Part shown: in pieces, positions 27,494 through 35,908 of the stretch
How the letters are laid out: each line of letters begins with the position of its first letter
How positions within the stretch are numbered: the first letter of the stretch is position 1
Source of the DNA: JAIVGV01 sp032229975
Lineage (GTDB): Bacteria; Acidobacteriota; Blastocatellia; Pyrinomonadales; Pyrinomonadaceae
Direction: 5' to 3'
DNA length: 64,000 bases
NCBI GenBank assembly: GCA_032229975.1
Contig: JAVXVG010000003.1
Location: 16,422 to 80,421 of the forward strand
Notes under the pieces: model-generated
Told to the model about the DNA's origin: nothing
The model's input: only the letters and a program-made list of their open reading frames with translations
Databases searched by the model: none
Program-made: the position numbers and the translations under genes

Positions 27494-28591
27494 TCAACTT
27501 TTCATGGTCGCCTGTTGACGCGCTCTCGCCTGACCGATCAGCCCGCGCCAGAAGCCGCAGCCCCACACGCAGTGTACGACGAAGAATGATGCGGCGATGG
27601 GCGCGACTAGTTTGTAATGGCCCTCGCGTCGCGCGAGCGAGACAGCGAATGCGAGCGCGGGCAAGAGGTACACGCCGAACTCAACGAGCAGCAGCCACCA
27701 CGCCGGACGCCAAGCGAAGCCGAGCAGCATCGCGCCGACGAGCGACGCGACGAAGGCGGGCGCAACCGCGTGTCGCCAACGAATGGAGCGCGGGTGCTGT
27801 TTGAGCATCCGCGCCTTCCAGAGGCCATAACGGAAATACTGTCGCGCGAGTGTGCCGAGCGTCGGGCGCGCGTAGTAGATCGTGTGCGCGTTAGTGTCGA
27901 GCACGACGCGGCCACCTTGCGCGCGCACTCGGTAGTTGAAGTCGTAATCCTCGTTCGCAAGCAGCGACTCATCGAAGCCGCCCAAGCGTTGCCACAGAGA
28001 TTTGCGGAAGACGCCGAAGGGCACGGTGTCCACATCGCGTGGCTGGCCCGCGTGAGCGATGCGGTACTGCGCGTCGCCGATGCCGAATGGATGCGCGACG
28101 ACGATGGCCGCAGCGCGCGCCGTCGCAGTCTCCGTCGCCGAGCGGATGCGACAAGGCGTGCCGACGATCATGTTGCTTTCGTCGCCGAGCAGTTCGACGC
28201 AGCGACGCAAATAGTTTGACGAGGGAACGGCGTGCGCGTCCATGCGCGCGATGATCTCGCCGCGCGCCGCAGCGATGCCGAGATTGAGCGCGATGGGGAT
28301 ATGTCGCGCAGGATTATCCACGAGCCGGATGCTCAGATGTGGATGATGCGCGGCGCAGTCGGCCACGATGGCGCGCGTCGTGTCCGTCGAGCCGCCGTCA
28401 ACGACGACGATCTCGCAACGATCTTCGTCATACTGCGACGCGAGACGCTCGATGACTTCGCCGATGAAACGCTCCTCGTTGAAGCACGGGATCACGATTG
28501 AGACGAACGGCAACGCCGCGACCGGCCCGACATCAGTCGCAGTCGTTGCGCGCGCGGGCGCGATCAGCGTTTGTGCAGTCGGCTCAAGCAT
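27494..28591 (-). CDS. GT2-family glycosyltransferase with C-terminal membrane helices
   Basis: 365 residues from ATG 28591, whose first bases overlap the stop of the Wzy-like gene by 8 nt, suggesting coupling. The GT-A domain has VSIVIPCFNEERFIGEVIER, VVVDGGSTDTTRAIV and the metal-site region ARMDAHAVP in place of a classic DXD, as in ExoA-type succinoglycan transferases. VPFGVFRKSLWQRLGGFDES and NEDYDFNYR follow. Three hydrophobic helices close the protein (about 275-350). An inverting transferase building the repeat unit is expected. Confidence 0.85.
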   Translation of the reverse strand: MLEPTAQTLIAPARATTATDVGPVAALPFVSIVIPCFNEERFIGEVIERLASQYDEDRCEIVVVDGGSTDTTRAIVADCAAHHPHLSIRLVDNPARHIPIALNLGIAAARGEIIARMDAHAVPSSNYLRRCVELLGDESNMIVGTPCRIRSATETATARAAAIVVAHPFGIGDAQYRIAHAGQPRDVDTVPFGVFRKSLWQRLGGFDESLLANEDYDFNYRVRAQGGRVVLDTNAHTIYYARPTLGTLARQYFRYGLWKARMLKQHPRSIRWRHAVAPAFVASLVGAMLLGFAWRPAWWLLLVEFGVYLLPALAFAVSLARREGHYKLVAPIAASFFVVHCVWGCGFWRGLIGQARARQQATMKS

Positions 28592-30155
28592 GAGTCTCAA
28601 AGCTCGTGAGCGGGCCGGCTTCGGTCGTCGCGAGTTCCGCTTCGGGTGCGGGTGCGATCTCCGTCTGCGCGTCGCCTTCTGCACGCGCGGCTTCGTAGAG
28701 TCGGCGCAGGGCGACGGCGTAACCGACGAGGTAATAGATGTAAAAATTGTAAGCGACCGAGGCGAAGAAGCTGCTCACCATGAAGCCGACGAGGGCCGCC
28801 TGCAGGCCCACGGCGAGATAGTAGAAGCGCGAAGCGCGACGCGAGGCGAACGTGTCGCGCTCGATCTCGCGCAGGCGACGCAACGGCGCGACGATAAACC
28901 AGACGTAGATCGCCAACGCCGCGAGCCCCATCTCGGCGGAGACCTGCGTGAAGGCGTTGTGGCTGACCAACTCGTGAATGGAGACGGTGTGGAAGTTGCC
29001 CATGCCGACGCCGAAGAGAGGATGTTGGGCCGTCACCTGAAGCGATCTGATGAGCAGGGCCTGACGCTGGCTCGACGATCCAGTGATGTCGGAACTCACG
29101 CTCGTGATCGTGCCGAGCCGCGCCGCGTACTCGCCGGGCGCGAGCACGACGAAACCAAACGCCGCGACGACGACGGACGCGCCGACCGCGAGCTTGTGCT
29201 TTCGTCCCAGCTTCCAAGCGAGCACTCCGCCCGCGCCGATCAAGCCGAGGAAGCCGCCGCGCGAAAATGTGACGACGATGCCGGCGACGAGCAGCGCCGC
29301 GCAGATTGCGTAGGCGAGTTTCGAGAGCAGGTTGCGCTTCGTAAAGAAGAGTGCGACAGCGACGGGAACCATCGTGACGAGGTGCAAAGCCATGTCGTTC
29401 GGGTTGCCGAACATACCGCCCACCGCGCCGGCCACGCGCTCGCCTTGATCCGCCAACCGGCCCGCGCGGTAGTCTCCAACCGCGCTCACGGCGAGGAAGC
29501 AACTGATCGCGAGCGCGAGCCAGAGCAGCGCACGGAGTCGTCGCTCGGTGCGCACCGCGTTCACCATCACGATGAACATGAGCACCGCCCTGATGAACGT
29601 GCCGTTGAACTCATCCCAAGCCTCGCCGCGATTGAGCGCGAGCGGGATCGAGAGCAACGCCGTCAAGACGAACAGCAGCGCGAGGTTGATCTCGCGCGGT
29701 CGCGCCGTCAGGTTGCCCTCGCGCGTGAACTGCGTCGCGAAGAAGACGACGAGCGTCGGGACGGCGATGACGAACGCCATCGAAGTGAAGCCGGAGAGCG
29801 ATGAAAACAGCTCGTAGGGCCGGAAGTAGAGAACGACCGTGAAGAGGAAGAGGCCCGCGAACGAGAGAAGGTGCGCGCGCCTGTCGAACTTCGCGTTCGC
29901 GTCGCTGGCGCGCACGTCGGGGCCGGATGAGAGAGAGATATGTGTGTGCGTCGCGGCGGATGCGCGTGTCGTTACGTTCGGCTCTGCCGCGTCATCATTC
30001 GCGGAGGCATGAGCGGAGTGACCGTCGTCGTGTGAGGAATGTGGAAGCCAGCCGGAGTCGATAAGCGAAGCGTCGTGCTCGTCCGGCCCGGCGGGCGCGC
30101 GGTGGCGGCGTGCGGGCGCGACCGGCTCGTAATCGGTGGGGTGGCGATATCCCAT
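28584..30155 (-). CDS. O-antigen ligase/polymerase family membrane protein (Wzy_C type), copy 1
   Basis: 523 residues from ATG 30155. About 90 low-complexity, probably cytoplasmic residues precede ten to twelve transmembrane helices. The large loop contains SRGGFLGLIGAGG and PLFGVGMGNFHTVSIHELVS then HNAFTQVSAEMG, the conserved R and H pattern of WaaL/Wzy_C proteins. The family polymerises or ligates undecaprenyl-linked glycans at the periplasmic face. The alternative start far upstream would add an implausible arginine-rich leader. A sigma70-like promoter lies about 200 bp upstream. Confidence 0.83.
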   Translation of the reverse strand: MGYRHPTDYEPVAPARRHRAPAGPDEHDASLIDSGWLPHSSHDDGHSAHASANDDAAEPNVTTRASAATHTHISLSSGPDVRASDANAKFDRRAHLLSFAGLFLFTVVLYFRPYELFSSLSGFTSMAFVIAVPTLVVFFATQFTREGNLTARPREINLALLFVLTALLSIPLALNRGEAWDEFNGTFIRAVLMFIVMVNAVRTERRLRALLWLALAISCFLAVSAVGDYRAGRLADQGERVAGAVGGMFGNPNDMALHLVTMVPVAVALFFTKRNLLSKLAYAICAALLVAGIVVTFSRGGFLGLIGAGGVLAWKLGRKHKLAVGASVVVAAFGFVVLAPGEYAARLGTITSVSSDITGSSSQRQALLIRSLQVTAQHPLFGVGMGNFHTVSIHELVSHNAFTQVSAEMGLAALAIYVWFIVAPLRRLREIERDTFASRRASRFYYLAVGLQAALVGFMVSSFFASVAYNFYIYYLVGYAVALRRLYEAARAEGDAQTEIAPAPEAELATTEAGPLTSFETHA

Positions 30156-30351
30156 CCTGCGGCACTCTCGCAAAACTGCTGCGCGACCGGGCGGAAGGCT
30201 CCTATCGCCTCGGCGCACTGTTGGCGACAGCAGCAGCATCGTTCTCCATCACGCAGGGGCAAACCGCCTGAGGGAGTCGCAAACGCTTCTCACGCGCTGC
30301 TGAATTTACGGATCGATCCGGTCGGAGATTATCGGAACGCCAACGCGTTTC

Positions 30352-30381
30352 ACTGTAGGCAACAGCGGTCGGCAGCGTCAA
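30352..30381 (-). promoter_or_regulatory. Possible sigma70 promoter for the Wzy-like gene
   Basis: Minus strand: TTGACG (30376-30381), 18-bp spacer, TACAGT (30352-30357). It points at the Wzy-like gene starting at 30155, leaving a leader of about 190 nt. The -35 lies in the loop of the 12-bp inverted repeat at 30361-30398, so the repeat could be an operator. Hexamer matches are imperfect (5/6 and 4/6). Confidence 0.35.
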
Positions 30382-30398
30382 GCGCACCGACCGCTGTT
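30361..30398. repeat. Perfect 12-bp inverted repeat (hairpin or operator)
   Basis: AACAGCGGTCGG (30361-30372) and CCGACCGCTGTT (30387-30398) are exact complements separated by 14 nt. It lies 33 nt past the stop of the sigma-like gene at 30432, so it could end that transcript, but no U-tract follows on the minus strand. It also overlaps the candidate promoter of the next gene. Confidence 0.6.
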
Positions 30399-30431
30399 CA
30401 AACGAACTCGAAGCGACGTGTCGCGCTCTGA

Positions 30432-31619
30432 CTAGACGGCGACCTCTTCCTCAACCAGCATGAGCGCGCGCACGCGCTCACGCAGAGACAACTCGAAGCG
30501 TCGGGCCTGCTCGATCTCGGAGAAGGCGAGCGCGCGCAGTTGCTGCTCGATGCGGCGGCGATAGTCGGAGACCAGAGAGTCGGAGACGCTGAGACGCGCG
30601 GCGGCTTCGAGCTGCGTGATGTGATCGGGGCTAAGGTAACAATGCCAGAGCACGCCGATGATGCGGTCGTACTGCTTCGACTTGCCGCGCACCGAGGCGT
30701 GCAGCGACTTCAAGAACTTGTCCACGTAACCGGCGGCTGCTTCCTCCGACTCGCGACGCAGCAGGCCCTGCTCAGGATTCTCGCGACCATCGACGGGCTC
30801 GAAGACGCGGCCATCGTCCGAGTCGTCGCCGCCGAGCGGGACAAGATAAATGTCCATCACGGGCAGGCGCGACATGACGAGACTGCGAAGTGAGCGCACG
30901 TCCACCGGCGAGTCGCAGGCTTCGAGAATGGAGACGATCAAATCTTCCAGATCGGAGTTGCTGATGATGATCTGCGCGTCGCCCGTGCAGCCGACCATGC
31001 GCGTGTCGCGCTGGCGGACAGAGATCATGTGCGCGCGCTGTTCGAGTTCCTGCGCGCCCCTGCGCGACTTGCCGTCGGCCCACTCGGAGAGGCCGTAGAT
31101 GCGATCCGCGAGGCGTCGGTGTGTCTCTTCGTCAGAACCTTCGACCGTCGAAGAGTCGAAGCGACGGAAGTTTGCGCTCGATTGAATGATGGTCGAGATG
31201 CGTCGCGCGAGTCGATAGCTTTCAGGGTGTCGCTTGCGGAGTTCCGCCGTCAACAGGTTCGTCAACTCGATCTGCCCGATCTCACATTCGATCTCCGTGT
31301 CGGACATTTCGGATTCGACGTAATGCTGGAAGCGGCCCTTCGAGAGTAGTGTGACGAACAGCTCCTGCGTGAGATCGACGTAGGCGCTGCCGCGCTCTGC
31401 GCCCTCGATGAGAAGGCCCGCGCTGTGCGAGGCGCGCACGAGCGGGTGGTTGCAGACGAGGCGATGCAGCTCCGTCCAGAGGCGCGTCACGTCGGAGCGG
31501 CGCAGGGACTCGACCCAGCGCGCCTGCGCGGCCCGCGCCGCGCGCGACCCGTGGCGCGACTCTTCGCCCCCGGCGACGGCGTGTGATTGCTGATTATGAT
31601 CGGCGGAAGTTGCAGCCAT
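30432..31619 (-). CDS. Sigma-70-like / HTH regulatory protein (divergent, function not established)
   Basis: 395 residues. Residues about 40-130 (SAYVDLTQELFVTLLSKGRF onward) look like a drifted sigma region 2. The C-terminal stretch TQLEAAARLSVSDSLVSDYR (about 335-354) reads as a region-4-like helix-turn-helix followed by a basic amphipathic helix. The middle (about 195-330) is acidic and of unknown fold. It is probably a cytoplasmic DNA-binding regulator of the locus. It is separated by 882 bp from a divergent gene for a small HxxxCxxC protein, an arrangement that recalls sigma/anti-sigma pairs. Confident it is a gene; moderately confident in the regulator call. Confidence 0.6.
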   Translation of the reverse strand: MAATSADHNQQSHAVAGGEESRHGSRAARAAQARWVESLRRSDVTRLWTELHRLVCNHPLVRASHSAGLLIEGAERGSAYVDLTQELFVTLLSKGRFQHYVESEMSDTEIECEIGQIELTNLLTAELRKRHPESYRLARRISTIIQSSANFRRFDSSTVEGSDEETHRRLADRIYGLSEWADGKSRRGAQELEQRAHMISVRQRDTRMVGCTGDAQIIISNSDLEDLIVSILEACDSPVDVRSLRSLVMSRLPVMDIYLVPLGGDDSDDGRVFEPVDGRENPEQGLLRRESEEAAAGYVDKFLKSLHASVRGKSKQYDRIIGVLWHCYLSPDHITQLEAAARLSVSDSLVSDYRRRIEQQLRALAFSEIEQARRFELSLRERVRALMLVEEEVAV

Positions 31620-32501
31620 GTTTATCGCCTTGCTCGCCTGATGCCGCCGGACTTAAGAAGCCCGCCGCGCGCACAAGTCTTCCTCTAGCAGAGTCGAAAC
31701 CGGGGTTCTTGATGTTGCTCCTGATTCCCGCGTTGATAACCGAATCATCGCGGCGGTGCGGCGTGCGCCGGGAGTCCCTGATGTCAAAGCGTGGGACTAA
31801 CCCCCTTGGCATTTCAAACAGGCTTCGGGGAGACGAAGCGTTCTCTGATTGTGCACCCTAGAGACGGGCGACACATTATCCATTAGGTTCGACATCGAAA
31901 GCAATCACTGTCTTCGGTTGACCCTGCGACCAAGTGGCTGTGGAAAACCGTTGAACGACCGTTTTGATGCCTGTGTCTGTGAAGTTGGTAATGCGACGCA
32001 AGGGAGCGAGTTTGAAGTCGCGCGGAGGTTTCGCGTTAGTAGAGCCGAAACTTCTGGAGAGCGACCCAGCGGCTCTGCTTTGGGGATTTTGAAGGATCAA
32101 CCGGGAGTCCGTGCCGATAATGACCGCAAAGGGGAACGGCGCGGTCAACCAAGGTGTGAAGCAGAAAAGCCGTGCGGCTCGCTGCCAATAAGGATATTAG
32201 CAACTGGTCGCGCTTTGGGCAACATCTTTTTACATCACCCTCAAAACTTTGAGAATGTGGAAGAAAATTGTTTCGCGCGGGCGCGCGAGTTATGGAAAGC
32301 CGGAGGCATTCGCGCTTTCTTCATTGTGATTCAGCGAAGCGCCAAATTGATACTTGAGGTCAGACGAACCTTCGCCCTCATGGCAGCGAGCTTGCCCTTT
32401 CGTTCATGCCGCAGCGTCTTCCGACGACGCTTCTATTTGTAAGGGGAGCGACCTCCAAACGGTGGCTCTCGCACAAGTCGGATATTCTCAGGGAGAAGAA
32501 C
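31620..32501. other. Long divergent intergenic region, no clear gene
   Basis: 882 bp between the starts of the sigma-like gene (minus) and the zinc-finger gene (plus). It is visibly lower in GC than its neighbours. Open frames exist (plus 31849-32442, minus 31876-32148), but their translations lack recognisable motifs and the GC-biased codon pattern of neighbouring genes, so I do not call them. A hairpin AGCGTC/GACGCT lies near 32412-32430, some 70 nt before the plus-strand gene. I found no convincing promoter hexamer pair. Regulatory DNA or the remnant of a lost gene are both possible. Confidence 0.4.
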
Positions 32502-32825
32502 ATGGGTTCGCTCAGCACAGCCACTTTCCGCAAGCGCAAGACGTGCCCCTCGTCCCAAGTCCTGTTGCTCTACTGCGACACGACACTCGCCGTCGCCGCG
32601 CGACCCATCATCGCCGAACACGTCTCGACCTGTGAATTCTGCGGCGCGGAATTGCAACTGCTCTCGAAGTTCACGCCTCGCGGCGCGGCCACCTTCCAAC
32701 CCGTGCGCGTGCCGTGGCATCTCTATCGGCTCGCGAAAGATTTGCTCGCGCTCTCCGCAGGCGATCTCGCACGCAGCGTCGGCGCGCTCTACGAGACGAG
32801 CAGCTTCTCGCTCACCGACGCCTGA
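32502..32825 (+). CDS. Small zinc-finger protein with HxxxCxxC motif (anti-sigma ZAS-like)
   Basis: 107 residues, one of few plus-strand genes. The ATG has GGGAG upstream at about 8 nt. The N-terminal half carries CPSSQVLLLYCD and AEHVSTCEFCGAELQLL: the H-x3-C-x2-C pattern preceded by a Cys is that of zf-HC2/ZAS anti-sigma domains. There is no transmembrane segment; the C-terminal half (WHLYRLAKDLLALSAGD) is a helical tail. It would bind zinc in the cytoplasm and might hold the divergent sigma-like protein (inference from motif and neighbourhood). Function untested. Confidence 0.6.
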   Translation: MGSLSTATFRKRKTCPSSQVLLLYCDTTLAVAARPIIAEHVSTCEFCGAELQLLSKFTPRGAATFQPVRVPWHLYRLAKDLLALSAGDLARSVGALYETSSFSLTDA

Positions 32826-32917
32826 CGCTTCCCCTTCCTTCGTCTCTTTCATTCCTCACCACCGGCCCCTCGATGATCTGATGCACGCGCGAAACTCTTT
32901 GGCCCTGAAGCGCGTCG

Positions 32918-34786
32918 TCAACTCTCCTTCGCGCCCCCTCCTTCGTAAAGCTCTTCGATCAACGCACCGAACTTCTCGTCAACGACGCGACGCTTGATCT
33001 TGAGCGTCGGCGTCATCTCGCCGCCGTCGATCGAGAACTCTTCCGCCAGCAGCGCGACGCGACGCACACGCTCATAGTCGTGCAACTGCGCCGTCAACTG
33101 CGAGACCTCACGCTGCACGAGCCGCACCACATCTGCATCACGACTGAGCAGAGATCGATCAACTCTCAGACGCACGCCGCCCGCGCGTGCGTCATTCTTC
33201 GCCCCGCCGCCATCTTGCGCGAGTGCGCTCTCGACAGCTTCCCAGTCGGGCACGACGAGAGCGGCGGGCGCTTTGCGTCCCGCGCCGACGACGACCACTT
33301 GGTTGACCAATCCACTCTGCTTGATGAGACTTTCGATCTGCTGCGGCGCGACGTACTTCCCGTTCGAGAGCTTGAACAACTCCTTCATCCGATCCGTGAT
33401 GAAGAAATGTCCATGCTCGTCCACGTAGCCCACGTCGCCGGTCTTAAACCACCCGTCGTCCGTAAAAACGGCGCGGGTCTCATCAGGCTTGTTGTAGTAG
33501 CCGCGCATCACGTTGGGCCCCCTCACGAGAATCTCTCCGTCCGCGCCGATCTTCATCTCGACACCGGGGAACGGCAATCCAACCGATCCGACCTTGTTGT
33601 CGTCGGGCCGGTTCGCCGACGTGATGCACGTCTCGGTCATGCCGTAGCCTTGCAGGATCGGAATCCCCGCCGCGAGGAACGCATAAGAGAGCGCGGGCGA
33701 CAAGGGGGCCCCGCCTGAGACGAAGAAGCGCAGGCGACCGCCGACGCCCTCGCGCCACTTCGAGAAGACGAGACGACTCGCGATGTCGTGCTGCAACTCG
33801 ACGAGCGGCGGGACTGTCTCGCGCCGGTCGCGCGCCTCCGCGTGTTGTCGTCCGACGACAAGAGCCCACTCGAAGAGTTTGCGTCGCCAGCCTTCGGCGG
33901 TCGTTCCCTTCTTCACGATGCGATGATAGACCTTCTCAAACAGACGCGGCACGGCGGTCATCACCGTCGGTCTGACTTCCTGCAAATACTCCGCGAGCTG
34001 ATCCACCGACGGCGCATAGTGCACCGCCATGCCGTTCCAGCAGAAGATGTAGAAGGCCGCGCGCTCGAAGATGTGCGAGAGCGGCAGAACGGAGAGCGAC
34101 ACGTCCGTCGCGCGGATCGGCAGCGCGGACGTGATCGAATAGACGTTCGAGACGAAATTGTCGTGCGTGAGCATCACGCCTTTCGGTTCGCCCGTCGTGC
34201 CCGATGTGTAGATGATCGTCGCGAGATCGTCTGATCGAAGCGCGTCGAGTGCTGCGTCGAAGACGTGCGGCTCATCTCTATCGGCTGTCGCGCCCGCGCG
34301 CTCGATCTCTTGAAGCGTCGTTGCGCCTTCGACCTCGCCCGCCGAGTCCGCATCGAAGAAGACGATGCGCTTGACGCCCGATCCTTCTATTCCGGCGCGC
34401 GCGTGTCGGAAAATTTTCTTGTTCGAGACGAAGAGCACGCGCGCGCCCGCGTCCGAGATGATGAAGCGCACCTGCTCGACCGCCTGCGTCGTGTAGATGG
34501 GAACGTTGACCGCGCCGAGACTGAGGATGGCAAGGTCTGCCATAGACCATTCGGGCCGGTTCTCGGAGAGCAGCGCGACGCGGTCGCCGCGCTTGACTCC
34601 GATCATTTCCAACCCGCGTGCGACGGCGCGCACGCGACGGACGAACTCCGCACCACTGATGCGCAGCCACTCGCCGCCGCGCCTGTGGTTGAAGGCATCG
34701 GGCTTCGCGTGTCGCGCGAGCGCGGACAGACACATCGCGGGCAGCGTCTGCGGCGCGTTGTCGCCGATAAGAGCAGGCTCAGTCAT
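32918..34786 (-). CDS. Long-chain fatty-acid-CoA ligase family protein (AMP-forming)
   Basis: 622 residues, the usual length of bacterial long-chain acyl-CoA synthetases. The P-loop-like TIIYTSGTTGEPKGVMLTH (about 190-208), GYGMTETC, GWFKTGDVGYVDEHGHFFIT and the C-terminal LSNGKYVAPQQIE are all in place. It activates a fatty acid to acyl-AMP and then acyl-CoA in the cytoplasm or at the membrane. In a glycan locus it may be an unrelated housekeeping gene or supply acyl groups for glycan acylation. The stop faces the convergent zinc-finger gene across 92 bp. Confidence 0.9.
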   Translation of the reverse strand: MTEPALIGDNAPQTLPAMCLSALARHAKPDAFNHRRGGEWLRISGAEFVRRVRAVARGLEMIGVKRGDRVALLSENRPEWSMADLAILSLGAVNVPIYTTQAVEQVRFIISDAGARVLFVSNKKIFRHARAGIEGSGVKRIVFFDADSAGEVEGATTLQEIERAGATADRDEPHVFDAALDALRSDDLATIIYTSGTTGEPKGVMLTHDNFVSNVYSITSALPIRATDVSLSVLPLSHIFERAAFYIFCWNGMAVHYAPSVDQLAEYLQEVRPTVMTAVPRLFEKVYHRIVKKGTTAEGWRRKLFEWALVVGRQHAEARDRRETVPPLVELQHDIASRLVFSKWREGVGGRLRFFVSGGAPLSPALSYAFLAAGIPILQGYGMTETCITSANRPDDNKVGSVGLPFPGVEMKIGADGEILVRGPNVMRGYYNKPDETRAVFTDDGWFKTGDVGYVDEHGHFFITDRMKELFKLSNGKYVAPQQIESLIKQSGLVNQVVVVGAGRKAPAALVVPDWEAVESALAQDGGGAKNDARAGGVRLRVDRSLLSRDADVVRLVQREVSQLTAQLHDYERVRRVALLAEEFSIDGGEMTPTLKIKRRVVDEKFGALIEELYEGGGAKES

Positions 34787-34811
34787 GTCTTAAGATGGTG
34801 AATGATAAATA

Positions 34812-34897
34812 GTGAATGGTAAATCGCGGATGCTAACAGAGTGTTGTCGGAGTAGCTGCTGCTGATGGTGATATCTCGACCACGATCTACCATTCAC
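34812..34897. repeat. Intergenic inverted repeat with internal tandem words
   Basis: GTGAATGGTAAATC (34812-34825) and GATCTACCATTCAC (34884-34897) are complementary at 13 of 14 positions. Related GGTGAATGATAAAT words lie directly beside the left arm and ACCATTCATGAC beside the right. It fills the gap between the UDP-xylose synthase stop (34901) and the acyl-CoA ligase start (34786). Confidence 0.6.
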
Positions 34898-34900
34898 CAT

Positions 34901-35857
34901 TCATGACTTTCCGACTCTCTCCGCAAAGTACGCGATGGTCTTCTGTAGGCCCTCGCGAAGTTGCACGCGCGGCGACCAGCCCAAGAGTCGTTCCGCTCGC
35001 GAGATGTCGGGACGACGCTGTTGTGGATCGTCCTGTGGCAGAGGGCAGTATTTGATCCGCACTTCGCTTCCGCACAGCGCGGCGATCTCTTCGGCAAGCT
35101 GTTTGATCGTGAACTCGCCGGGGTTGCCGAGGTTGACGGGCAAGTGCACGTCGTCCTCGCGGCCCTCCGTAGGCTCGACGTTCATCAGCCGGACGAGCGC
35201 ATCGACCGTATCATCCACATAACAGAACGCGCGCGTCTGTGCGCCCGTGCCGTAGAGCGTCAACTCCTCGCCGCGCAGGGCCTGCACGATGAGGTTCGAC
35301 ACCACACGCCCATCGTCTTCGAGCATACGCGGGCCATAGGTGTTGAAGATGCGCGCGATGCGTATGTCCACCTTGTTCTGCCGGTGATAGTCCATCATCA
35401 AAGTCTCGGCGATGCGCTTGCCCTCGTCGTAACATGATCGAATACCGATGGGATTGACGTGCCCCCAGTAGTCTTCGGTCTGCGGATGAACTTGCGGATC
35501 GCCGTACACCTCGGAGGTGGAGGCTTGCAGTATGCGCGCGCGCACGCGCTTGGCGAGTCCGAGCATATTGATCATGCCCATGACGTTGGTCTTGACGGTC
35601 TTGACCGGATTGTACTGGTAGTGCACGGGCGAAGCTGGACAAGCGAGGTTGTAAATCTGATCGACTTCTAAGAGCACAGGCTCGATCACGTCGTGACGCA
35701 CCAACTCGAAGCGACTCTCGCCGAGCAGGTGCGCGATGTTCTCTCTGCGCCCTGTGAAGAAATTGTCGAGGCAGAGCACCTCATGAGCGTCGGTTAACAG
35801 CCGCTCGCACAAATGCGAGCCGATGAAGCCCGCGCCGCCCGTGACCAGAACTCTCAT
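34901..35857 (-). CDS. uxs: UDP-glucuronate decarboxylase (UDP-xylose synthase)
   Basis: 318 residues, an extended SDR. The NAD loop is MRVLVTGGAGFIGSHLCERL; the catalytic Tyr/Lys pair is in SCYDEGKRIAE (about 147-157). LACPASPVHYQYNPVKT, TSEVYGDP and RIFNTYGPRM are family signatures of UXS. It converts UDP-glucuronate to UDP-xylose and CO2. The ATG has GGGGAG immediately upstream. No UDP-glucose dehydrogenase is present in the window unless the algD-type enzyme has broader specificity, so UDP-glucuronate must come from elsewhere. Confidence 0.9.
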   Translation of the reverse strand: MRVLVTGGAGFIGSHLCERLLTDAHEVLCLDNFFTGRRENIAHLLGESRFELVRHDVIEPVLLEVDQIYNLACPASPVHYQYNPVKTVKTNVMGMINMLGLAKRVRARILQASTSEVYGDPQVHPQTEDYWGHVNPIGIRSCYDEGKRIAETLMMDYHRQNKVDIRIARIFNTYGPRMLEDDGRVVSNLIVQALRGEELTLYGTGAQTRAFCYVDDTVDALVRLMNVEPTEGREDDVHLPVNLGNPGEFTIKQLAEEIAALCGSEVRIKYCPLPQDDPQQRRPDISRAERLLGWSPRVQLREGLQKTIAYFAERVGKS

Positions 35858-35908
35858 CTTCTCCCCACTCGCCTTTCGTTACTTCGCGCGCACCTTCGCG
35901 CCTCGCGA

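Noticed and set aside
30249..30286. Third c-di-GMP-like motif on the plus strand (TCACGCAGGGGCAAACC ... GTCGCAAACGC)
   Set aside because: The 5' half resembles the Vc2 aptamer strikingly, but the tetraloop stem does not form, the block reads CGCAAACGC, and no plus-strand gene follows within 2 kb. Treated as chance or a decayed copy.
31849..32442. 197-codon plus-strand open frame in the regulator gap
   Set aside because: No domain, no codon bias like the neighbours, no good ribosome-binding site; opposite-strand frame at 31876-32148 equally unconvincing.
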